Assembly (NCBI GenBank): GCA_015143295.1
Contig: CM026565.1
Coordinates: 30,140,052 to 30,204,051, forward strand
Direction of reading: 5' to 3'
Origin: Tetracentron sinense
Lineage: Eukaryota > Streptophyta > Magnoliopsida > Trochodendrales > Trochodendraceae
DNA length: 64,000 bases
Of this stretch, positions 35,019 through 44,898 are shown piece by piece; position 1 is the first letter of the stretch; each line of letters starts with the position of its first letter. Under the pieces are notes generated by a model, which saw only the letters and a program-made list of their open reading frames with translations, searched no databases and was not told the DNA's origin. Position numbers and translations under genes: made by a program.

Positions 35019-35971
35019 CTCTACTAAATTGACAACAGTTCACAAAAACCAGCCCTTACCCATTCCAAATTCCTATGATACCTAATCTAACCAACACAAA
35101 ATATTCATCATAATACTGTACAGTTTTGGGTTATGCCTCATTTTGGCTATCGTTCTTTTGTATACTGGGTACAGGTTTACTGAAATCTACACATATCTAA
35201 ATTTATAGGAGTTTTTCCTGTTTCTGTTAGTGTTATGCTTACTAATTTGATTTGATAAAGTGGGTCCCTTTTATATTTTCAAACACAGTTGAATTTAGTA
35301 GGCAGTTAAAGCCATCTCCATTATTTATGTAGTGTACAAGGGTAGAATTTATGTTATGCATGTAGAACTAATCAGCTCATGGTGCCAAACTTCAATAGAG
35401 AAATAGGTCCAGTAATGCTGTGATGTAGACAATGAGCTGTAAGTCACTGTGTGGGAGAGTTCTTGCTCTCTCTATATATCAAATTCTGATTGCTGAAAAA
35501 AGGCGGAGTAGTAAAGCTGTAATGTAGAGCATGAGCTGCAAGTCAGTTGCTTTTGCCACTAAATAGCTGTAGCATTGAGGTGATGAAACAGGATCCTCTG
35601 TCTCATTGTTAGCTTTAGAAAAAGATCACAGAAAACCCGACACTATTGGGACACATTGTGCATCACTGGACAGAGTCGGCAAGGTATGTTTTCACTGAAC
35701 GCCATCTAGATGCAAAAGGATGGCAGTACTGCAGGTTCAACAAAAGAAGTTTGGAATTGCTCTTCAATGCGTGAGGTGAATAGTTTGGGTCAAGTGTAGT
35801 GACTGACTTTTCAGCTTGATACCCCCAGATAGGTGGGGTTCTAGACCTACTTGCGCGTATAGAATACTGCAACCTTCAAATTTCCATTATGGCCGAAAAG
35901 TGTTTTAAATTGCTATTTCAGCATTCTCCTACATGATATGATTACAAGTCCACTTTTTCATGAATACAGAT

Positions 35972-37268
35972 TGTGCGATAGCCGGCCCGGGTCAATCCCC
36001 TCCCCACATCCGTGTTTTTCAACCGATGTGAAGCCGAGATCTGTTAGAGTCGCCACCAATCAAGATTCTGGGTGTGATTGGTCACCCACAATTAAGAACC
36101 CTCGATTAAATAAAAAACCGAGAACGGGTCCGGGGATTCTTTTATGAGTTGGGGAAGGTGTTAGGCACCCCACCTCATCCGTCGAGCGACGGTTACCTCT
36201 TAACTTTCTCCATTAAATTAATTCGAAATTATTTTCTATTTTTTAATTATTATTTCGAGAAAAACCACCCCTCCTCGACCGAGTTAAGGCGATTTCATCC
36301 CTACTTGTTTTCTTTTATTTCGAGATTGGAAAGCCACCCCTCCTCGACCGAGTTAGGGTGAGTTTCTCTCTACTTGCGCGGCAAAATCCATTTTCCCTAA
36401 ATCGGCGAACGGCCACACATCTCTCCTCAACCGAGTTAAGAGGGGTCCCGCCTACCTTTGGGTGAAAAATGGACAAAATACTAATAATAAAAAAAGAAAG
36501 AGAAGTCGATGATCTAGTCTTCCGGCCCTTTCCTTCACCCGGATTTCCTCGTCCGCACAACCGTGAAGAGGGAAATCTCCGAGCTACTCAGAGAAAGTGA
36601 GGGAAGAAGAGACTTGGACGGGTAGAAACCGAGGATGGGGATGTGGCATACCTTTTCCCTTTTTAATGCTCCAAGTGTTTGAAGAGAACGCTTCGACGAG
36701 ATCCGAACTCCCAAGATTTTCCCCCAAAGTCGGTGAAGATCCTTCCTAGGTTGATGGCTTGATGGCTGGAATTTCTGGGATTCGAGGGCTAGGTTAAACT
36801 TGTTTGGAGTTCTCCCAAGCTTCGGAATTTCCAAGCTCTCAAGGATTTTCCCCCAGTTTTCAAGACTTTTCTCCGTCTTTTTCAAAGTTAGGAATGGGTT
36901 TGGGGTGAGGCTCCTTTTATAGGATGAGAAAAGGGGGTTTTCACGCTTTTTTTTCCAATGTGGGACTAAAAATATAACCCAAAACCCGTTGGCACGCGAA
37001 ACGAGGTCGCAATTAGGATTTACTGTACACCGCGCCTTTCTAAAGACCGCGGGCCAGCTTTGAGGCAAAAATAAGGGGCGCGCCCTTATGAAGGGCGCGG
37101 ATCAATTTCAAGCTTAAAAAAAAACCTTGCCCTCTTGGGGCTTGAGCTGGATTGGGTTTGGGCTTTTTGGCTTTGATCCTCGATATTCGGGAGTCCGGAT
37201 CTCGTCTTCTCTCTCAGTACTTGGCACCACTGGATTTTCTCAGGCCCATGCAAAATAGGGTGTCTACA
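35972..37268 (+). mobile_element. Solo LTR of a Ty3/gypsy (Ogre/Tat-like) element
   Basis: The 1297-bp segment starts TGTGCGATAGCCGGCCCGGG and ends 'caaaatagggtgtctaca'. Both ends, and the internal 'gagaacgggtccgggg' and 'ggtgttaggcacc' stretches, are typical of Ogre/Tat-lineage LTRs. The 5-bp flanks CAGAT (35967-35971) and CAGAG (37269-37273) differ at one base and fit an aged target duplication. No primer-binding site or internal region is present, so it probably formed by recombination between two LTRs. Internal 'cctcgaccgagtta' words recur three times near 36.27-36.44 kb. Confidence 0.82.
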
Positions 37269-37282
37269 CAGAGTATCAGAAT

Positions 37283-37358
37283 TGATGGTTTTGTTTCTTT
37301 AATTCACCAAACCCACCAAATGATGGTTTTGTTTCTTAATTCACCAAACCCTCCAAAA
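37283..37358. repeat. 38-bp tandem duplication
   Basis: 'gatggttttgtttctttaat' followed by 'tcaccaaaccc' occurs twice in a row at 37283-37320 and 37321-37358 with one small indel, directly downstream of the solo LTR. Confidence 0.8.
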
Positions 37359-37896
37359 CTGAAACTTCATGGATTCAATCAGTAGAAAGATCTTTACAAC
37401 TTTTGACCATCTGCAAATTCCTCCTATTTTTGTTTACCTTGTTTATGGGTTCACTATCTTGTGATCTTTCTTGTACATTCCTTTTATTATATATCTAATC
37501 TCCATTTTACCCATTAAAAAAAAAGCAGAAAGCTCACTAAAAAAAAAAGTGAAATTAAAGCTCACCAAATGTAATAGAACAAACCATAGACTTATATTAT
37601 ATTGAACATAAGTTTGACTTTTTTAAAATCATAAATAACATTCTATGAAGATGTATACGAAAATTATAATGATTATAAATATTTAATTTCAAATTAAGAA
37701 CGATTATTGTGGTACAAAAATAACAAATATACTTTTTCCATATATTTTCTTAGCAGCCAAACAAGAGAAATTACTTTCTCGATAACTTTCTCACTAATTT
37801 TCTAGACAACCAAATGACGGAATATTTGAAGGTTTCTTTTCTTTTCTCTTCTTTTCATTTCTTTTTCAAATTTTCTCGGCAACCAAACACAGCATA

Positions 37897-38015
37897 AGGG
37901 TCTGTTCTTTTGGTGGAACTCTTAGAGTTCCGGAACTTTTAAAGTTCCATACCTATTCTTTTGTTTAATGACCGGAACTTGTTTGTTCCACAAACCTGGA
38001 ACTTCTAGTTAGAAG
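37897..38015. repeat. One-sided relative of the MITE at 3887-4207
   Basis: 'gggtctgttcttttggtgga' and the following 'gttcc' and 'ggaactt' words match the ends of the Tourist-like MITE at 3.9-4.2 kb. A matching opposite end was not found, so it is a partial or rearranged copy. A CT- and C-rich segment ending at 38168 before GTATGC could be another noncoding exon (low confidence). Confidence 0.5.
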
Positions 38016-39334
38016 GAGCCCGATAAAAAAACCAAAATTCGAGACTCACCTTCCGTTCTACAAAGAGAACGATATTCTCAAGAAAAACGATGGAGCAACC
38101 ATTCTCGCATCAATTTCCAACCAATCTCCAATCAATCTCTGACTAATATCCAACCACGCTTCGATCAGGTATGCTCTCCAACTCACGATTTTTTTTTTTA
38201 CAATTTTTTTAGGTTATCGATCATTAAATTTTAGGGTTTTGGTCATCATTGTTCATATCAATATTTCAATCGAGAGGTGAAGCCATTGAAATCACCGAAT
38301 TGTTGTTGATTTCTTCTTCTTCTTCTTTCTCGTCCAAGCTCCGATCAGGTTTTTGTTATTTTCTATTTCCTTCAAAGGTTTTGATCAGTTGGAGGTTCTT
38401 TTCTTGATCTGTTTTAGAATATTTTGATTGATTGATTCTCCTATTGAATTTTAATTGTTTTGACATTCTTAGATAGTGAATCTCGTTAATTTTTGGTGAA
38501 AATCTACACTTTTTTGTATCAAGATTCAAATATGTTGTTCCTTCTATAAATTGATGTAATCCCTTAGATGAAAATGTTGAAGCAATTCTATTTTTGTGTA
38601 TTTTATTAGTTGAAATAAGCAATCCCTTAGTGAAGTACTTAGCCAACTTTGCATATGTGCTGTGTATGTCCGGCTGGTCGAGAGGGAGTCTACTAGTCTG
38701 TCTGCACTCGGGTTATCTTTTAAAGAGCCTTTTAAGTTTTAAGACTACACTTCAGGTACGCAAACCTAATCTGCCATTATTCTGAAAATGTTGTGATATT
38801 GAGCTGGGCCATCCAGAGGAAGGAAAGGGAATGAGGTCATGGGATGAGGGTGCAAATGGGCAAACAAGAGAGAAATAGAAGTGGTGGTGGAGTTGACCCA
38901 ATAACAAGCTGCATGAAAATAATGAAGAGAATGAGGGGTGTTGATCTATACCCATAGAAAGGAAGAGGCAAAATTTTACATATGGTGCAATGATTTGGGG
39001 AAGGAATGAAAAGAAAAGACTGAGAAGTATACTCAATCATGTTGGTAAATGCCATGAATTCTATTTGCTTTTGAGATTCTATAAACTGGATAGGTTACTT
39101 GAACCTGAATCATGTGGTTAAAATTTTAAGTTTCTTCCAAGAGGGCAAACAAGTGTTGGTAAGTCTAGATACTAGGCTTATGATTTTAGAGATGTATGAT
39201 TTAGAAGTATCTAACTTGTAGGGTATTCTTCTCCACTCTTGGGGAGATTAGTCAGAAGATGGAAAACTCTTTTAGTTTAGAATCTAAGGGAATTTGGGAA
39301 CCAAAAGTATCTAGAATCTTTAGAAATTTTGGGA

Positions 39335-41162
39335 CATTTTCATAAATATCTAGAATCTTTGGAAATTTTGATGAGCCAGTTTAGAATTAGTGTGAATAAA
39401 TTACTGAATCTCCTTATCATAATTTGGTAGAAAGCTAAATATTTTAGTTTTAGCCAAAGATCATGAAACAGGAAACCCATACATTGAATATAAAAGAGCA
39501 ACAAGAGATCATCGGAGCAACCGAGCTACATTACATATTCCAGTTGCATCCACCACTTGGGGAAGGAAAAAAAATCCAGATGTTGAAAAGGAAAGGTAAC
39601 GTATTTCATCTTCACTATATGAGATGAATGAAAATAAATAAAGTAACAATATAAACGAAAATATATATTCTAGTCATCAGTACATCAACTTTATTTTTTC
39701 TTCAGATGCAGAAGAAAACATCAAATGCCTAAATCTCTCCAATTGTGATTGCCAGCAAAGCCCCAAAAGAAATAACCATTTGAAAGAAAATCACAGATCT
39801 ATAAAACAAGAAAAATGCTTTACTAGAGTGGAATGGTTAGAGAAAAAGGTGATAGGATACTATAAGATGGATCATAAGGACAATGACACCATTACATTTT
39901 CCTTCAGGTCAGAGCAATATAGTCAATATCTAGTAAGAGAAGTACGTATTTTTGATGCTTTTGATGATTCAATCAAGTTGAGTTATGTACTTCTGTTATC
40001 AAGGTCTCTTAGTTAAGAATCATGGAATGGTCGGTGCTGCAAACTCTCTTACATTGTGCTTGCTCTGCCTATCCATATCTTCAGGTAGATTGGAAGGTGA
40101 ATCAGGACTAATCCCCAAGGGTGAGACGAAGGCCCACAATCCACCATACCATGAAAGTTCAGGAAAATCCCGAGTGGGGCTGGCCCAAAAGGGTGAGTGA
40201 GAAGTTGAACCCAAGACCTTCTGCTTTATGAGGCGTAAGTCCTAGGAACCACCGGTCCACCCCTTCCGATTCAGGACTTACGCCTAGGAAGCAGAAGGTC
40301 TTGGGTTCAACTTCTCACTCCCCCTTTCGGGCCAACCTCACTCGGGATATTCCCGGACTTTTATGGTGTGGTGGATTGTGGGCCTTCGTCGCACCCTTGG
40401 GGATTAGTCCTGACTCTCCTTCTGATCTACCTGAAGATATGGATAGGCAATGCAAGAGAGTTTGCAGCACCGACCATTACATGATCTTAACTAAGAGACC
40501 TTGATAATAGAAGTACAAAACTCAATCTGATTGAATCATCCAAAATACATACTTCTCTTACTAGATATTGACCATATTGCTCTAACCTGAAGGAAAATGT
40601 AATGGTGTCATTGTCCTTATGATCCATCTTACAGTATCCTATCACCTTTTTCTCTAACCATCCCACTCTAGTAAAGCATTTTTCTTGCTTTATAGATCTG
40701 TAATTTTCTTTCAAATGTTTATTTCTTTTGGGGCTTTACTAGCAACCACAATTGGAGAGATTTAGGCATTTGATGTTTTCTTCTGCATCCGAAGAAAAAA
40801 TAAAGTTGATGTACTGATGGCTAGAATATATGTTTTCGTTTATATTGTTACTTCATTTATTTTCATTCATCTCATATAGTAAAGATGAATATGTTACCTT
40901 TCCTTTTCAACATCTGGATTTTTTTTTTCTTTCTCCAAGTGGTGGATGCAACTGGAATATGTAATGTAGCTCGGTTGCTCCGGTGATCTCTTGTTGCTCT
41001 TTTATATTCAATGTATGGGTTTCCTGTTTCATGATGTTTGGCTGAAACTAAAATATTTAGCTTTCTACCAAATTATGATAAGGAGATTCAGTAATTTATT
41101 CACACTAATTCTAAACTGGCTCATAAAAATTTCCAAAGATTCTAGATACTTATGAAAATTTC
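39335..41162. repeat. Large palindrome: arms about 900 bp, 29-bp loop
   Basis: The left arm (about 39335-40243) is the inverted copy of the right arm (about 40273-41162), with a spacer at 40244-40272. Many segments match exactly in inverted orientation, for example 'catattccagttgcatccac' at about 39533 against its reverse complement near 40945. Differences are scattered substitutions and small indels, one of them 9 bp. The centre is formed by two head-to-head SINE-like sequences with 'ggtcttgggttcaacttctc' (box B-like) and 'cacccttggggattagtcct'. Each arm carries the same short open frame (39780-40016 plus strand, 40487-40714 minus strand). It lies 238 bp upstream of the RPC6 start codon. A transcript across it would fold into one long hairpin. 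Confidence 0.9.
39780..40016 (+). CDS. Short open frame in left palindrome arm, unknown
   Basis: A 78-residue frame (MKENHRSIKQEKCFTRVEWL...) has no recognised domain. Its inverted partner at 40487-40714 (minus, 75 residues) keeps the same frame. The two differ by several substitutions and one in-frame loss of three residues after 'EVRIF'. Retention of both frames may reflect a recent duplication rather than selection. It has no signal peptide or membrane segment. It is listed because it is duplicated, and I do not claim it is a gene. Confidence 0.2.
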   Translation: MKENHRSIKQEKCFTRVEWLEKKVIGYYKMDHKDNDTITFSFRSEQYSQYLVREVRIFDAFDDSIKLSYVLLLSRSLS

Positions 41163-41399
41163 CATAAATGTGTCAAATTGCCAGCACTTTGTGATAGATA
41201 GCTATTTCAAATAGATAGCAGCAGAACTCCATTCATTTTCTGTGTTTTTTTTTTTCATAACTTTATCTCCATGCACAAGATGTATTACATTGCCATCAAA
41301 CTTCAGAATTTTCATTTTCCCACCTAAAAACAAAGTCCAAAGTGCACTTTAATTTACTTTTATAAAATATTTCTCTTCTATTTGATTTTTTTAATAGAA

Positions 41400-42119
41400 A
41401 TGGGCCAAGCGAAAAAAAATACATCCCTCAAACGGGAGCAACCCCACTCCATTTCACGCTCCAAAAAGCTTTCCGATGCTCAGCGTGTGCTCTACGATCT
41501 AATCCGGAGTAAGGAAGATGAAGGAATTGGGAAATGGGACATGAAACGGGAAACAAAATTCCATGAAACCCTGGTTAAAAAGTCCCTCGAGTCCCTCAAA
41601 AAAATGAATCTGATAAAGGAGGTGGAAAACATCAAAGACAAGAGGAGAAAGCACTATATGGCAGTAGAATTCCAACCTTCGAAAGAACTCACAGGCGGTG
41701 TGTGGTACGTGGATGGGAAGCTCGACACTGAATTTATAAAGATTCTTAAAGACCAATGCTTGAAGCACATCTACAAGCTGAAGGTTGCAACAGTCGAGGG
41801 AGTATCGGAATTGATCCGTAAATCTGGCCTCTTTAAAGTTGAATGCACTACCCAGCAAATTGCAGAGATCATGATGGCTTTGGTTTTGGACAATGAGATC
41901 ATGGAGGTGAGGAGTACCGGTACTGGGGATTTTGCTTGCATTCCATTGGGGGCTATCTGCTATAGAGGCAAAAGTAGAGGAGGCATGGGAGGGGTATCCA
42001 TAACGGGGTCTATGGCGTCAATTCCATGTGGAGTTTGTCCAAAAATAAGTGAGTGCACACCCAATGGCATTATCTCCCCAAGGACTTGTCTCTACTACAG
42101 TAAATGGTTGGATTTTTAA
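41400..42119 (+). CDS. RNA polymerase III subunit RPC6 (RPC34/RPC39)
   Basis: A single exon of 239 residues. It resembles the Rpc34 subunit, which helps Pol III open promoters and bind TFIIIB when transcribing tRNA, 5S and other small RNAs in the nucleus. Two winged-helix regions are visible: about residues 20-90 (SDAQRVLYDLIRSKEDEGIG, later HETLVKKSLESLKKMNLIKE) and about 105-170 (FIKILKDQCLKHIYKLK, later ALVLDNEIMEV). Around residues 200-239 the conserved tail has ASIPCGVCPKISEC and ends CLYYSKWLDF. Its cysteines C210, C213, C219 and C230 match the family's iron-sulfur cluster ligands. The ATG at 41400 gives the family's usual start; an earlier in-frame codon at 41382 is not ATG. 'ttttaatag' just before it could be a splice acceptor of a leader intron. 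Confidence 0.93.
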   Translation: MGQAKKNTSLKREQPHSISRSKKLSDAQRVLYDLIRSKEDEGIGKWDMKRETKFHETLVKKSLESLKKMNLIKEVENIKDKRRKHYMAVEFQPSKELTGGVWYVDGKLDTEFIKILKDQCLKHIYKLKVATVEGVSELIRKSGLFKVECTTQQIAEIMMALVLDNEIMEVRSTGTGDFACIPLGAICYRGKSRGGMGGVSITGSMASIPCGVCPKISECTPNGIISPRTCLYYSKWLDF

Positions 42120-44898
42120 ATGGAATGGTGTTCCTCAGATTGCAAAGGAGGTACTTTCGAATATCTAGTTATTTCTTATTGGCAGAACAAGGAAGAATTG
42201 ATTTAGAAGATGTAGCAAAAAATAGAGTTTTTATTGGATGCCTATGGATTTTGATTTTTGAATCCCATTCATATATTTTGTAGACCCTTTTAAACTGTGC
42301 ATATGCCACAAATGTTTTGGACTCGGTAATCCTTATTTAGTTGCTTGTTTAATTTTTCAATATAATTGTGCCATTGTCTCATGGCTTGTCTATTTCCAGT
42401 GGCTTCATTTATCATTTGGAAATGATTTTACAGTGGCTCTATTTTACAAATTGTGTCAGTAAACTTAGGAAGGAGTAACTCATATAGATTGGATTGGATA
42501 GATTTGAGGTATTTATATTGTCAAACTGCCTCCAAGAACTGGAAAAGTTCGGTTCCCTCACTAATGGACCAGACAAGGGCTTGTTAAATCATAAATGTTA
42601 GAGCCTTTACCCTTAACTTTCAAGGGAAGTGTAGCTAGGCCATGTCCTCACTGGGGTCCTTTTAGTTTTTGCTAGTAAAATTGTTAATGAATGTTCTTTC
42701 CAAATTTAGTTAAGTTATTTCAGATTTTCGGGTTATTCCTTTTTTTGGGGGTCGATCGGTATTCCATTTAAGGTTGGTTTACTGCCCTTTATCTAGTTGA
42801 CACTTGACAGACAGGTACCATGTTTGGAAAGATCAGTTAGAATTATTGGGGCTGGCTGACCATGTTATGGCTTGAGAGCTGTGTTATTTTAAGAAAATGG
42901 GTTAAGCAACTGAAGGGATAAGCAAAAGGGCTGGGGCCCAAGACTAGGATACACAGTTCCCTCTTCATTACATTTAACATTTATGGCTTCTCTAGACTCT
43001 GGCTTAACTGTATTGCTTGTACTGCTCAGACTTGAACTCAACCCAGTATGTGGCTGAGCGAATCTGACTCAGCGGATATCGGATGTTGGTTCTTGCTTAC
43101 TTTCTTGTCTTGTTAGTTTCTGGAACATTAACTGTGTGGGGTGCCTCAGTTCATGTGCCTCAAAGAATCAATGTCATGCCAACCCAACATGTTTTGGATG
43201 TGGTCCAGCCCCTACTGTTGACGATGCTAAATGGTGTGAATGCTATAATAACATTGTAATGGGCTCATGGAAGTAAGTTTTCGTGCTAGGGGAGTGTCGG
43301 GACACTGTTTTCCAGTGAGACCCTTCATTTGTCTTGCCTCTGAGGCTCTGATCTGCATCTCCATGAATATATTCAACAAACTCTTGTTCCAGACAGCTTG
43401 AATGAAATCTTTGTTTACATCTATATGTGTTGAACCATTTGCCATCACATTCCACTCCAAGCGATACACTAGATGCGTGGTTTTTGTTATTTTAACTTTT
43501 TAAGAGGTCAGCTTTCAAATTTGCCTTCTCTTTTACTTTTGTTAATTTCCCAGACTGGGTTAGCTGGAATGAGGTAGAGGGATTTGATTCAATGGTATGT
43601 GAGTCAATAGAATGAGAAAAACAACTACAGTTCCATGGAGGAGGCAGATGAGGTCTCAAAAATCAAATCTATTATAGAGATAAAACTAACTAAACCCTGC
43701 TAAGAACCAGACTTTGATCTAGTGAAACCTTTCATTGAGGGAGGGGAAGAGAAGAATTTGACACCTTCTAGTTTGGTCCAGTTGATGTATCTAAATATAT
43801 ACATTTCCTTTTGGACATGTTATAAACGAGGTGGACGACGTCAATCTCATGAGTATGGTTGAGATGTTTTAGGGGCACATGTCACCTTTTGGTATGGGGG
43901 CACACAAGATCTGTGTGCAGGGTTGCACACACAAGACGGTCTCACCCACACTGAGACACAAGTCTCTCTCTCTCTGACATTGATGTTTAAAAATCACTCA
44001 TCATTCTTTCATTATTTCCTGCAATTGTTAGTGTTTTTTAATTCCAGTCATTTTTCCGATCAGAATAGTTCATACCCTTTCACACAACAAATTTCAGTTC
44101 TTGGAGTTGCTTAATAGCCTGATGGGTATTCTAATACTGATATTGAAATCGGTATCAACTCATGGACATTGCCCATCACATTCCACTCCAAGCGATAAAA
44201 TACAGAACCCAACATGCGGTTCGTGCAGTGTCTACTCATTCACACTTAATCTAGGAGAGAGAGAAGGACCTAGTGAGATGGCATGGCCGATTGAACAGTT
44301 TGAGTGAACAGCAGCTCAATGATAATACTCTGTAATCTAAAATTGTCTGAAGGGTTGAACCATATCCATTTTGCGTGCAACTCGGTAATGGCAGGCTTGT
44401 CTACAGCCGAATTGCCACCAGTGGTAGGCTCAGAATTCCTGAGAGAGCAGGGAGATATGTATGAAGAGTTTTTTTTTTTTTTTTGAATAAAAAATGAGTG
44501 AAGGTGGTGGCTGAAGGTCAGTTACATGTTTATCGCATGTTGTATCCTGAATCTGCGGCAGCCTGTTTGCTACAGCGCTCAGATGAGCGAGATCATGAAT
44601 TGCTCCTAAAAGAAGGATGTGTACAACGCCACCCATCAACCTATACCCATACGTACTGTGTCCAAGAATTACAAAAAAAAATTGTGACAACAATATAGAA
44701 TAATCTCCGGTGTTTGTCTGGAATTCAGTTCATTATGAAGAGAATTATCCGATTTTGAAGTGAATGGCATGTCAAAAACACTGCAATTACAGAATTCTCA
44801 TTTATAGTATACTGCAGACCCTCTAGAAATGAAATACCCTCCTTTTATAGTCTTTAAAGTTAACACAGCTCACCGACATTCCAATTAAAACGCAATTT
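42120..44898. other. Intergenic DNA between RPC6 and BSD2 (tail to tail)
   Basis: No gene is recognised. A 'gccatcacattccactccaa' plus 'gcgata' segment occurs twice in the same orientation (about 43442 and 44168). The 'cacaagatctgtgtgc' dispersed repeat recurs at about 43905. A (CT)n run and a T run (44467-44483) are present. The minus-strand frame at 43469-43227 is 80 residues and matches nothing I know. Confidence 0.5.

Noticed and set aside
36535-37068. 177-residue minus-strand frame
   Set aside because: Lies entirely inside the solo LTR; low stop density comes from its base composition and no gag-pol motif is present.
41499-41858. 119-residue minus-strand frame
   Set aside because: Antisense shadow of RPC6.
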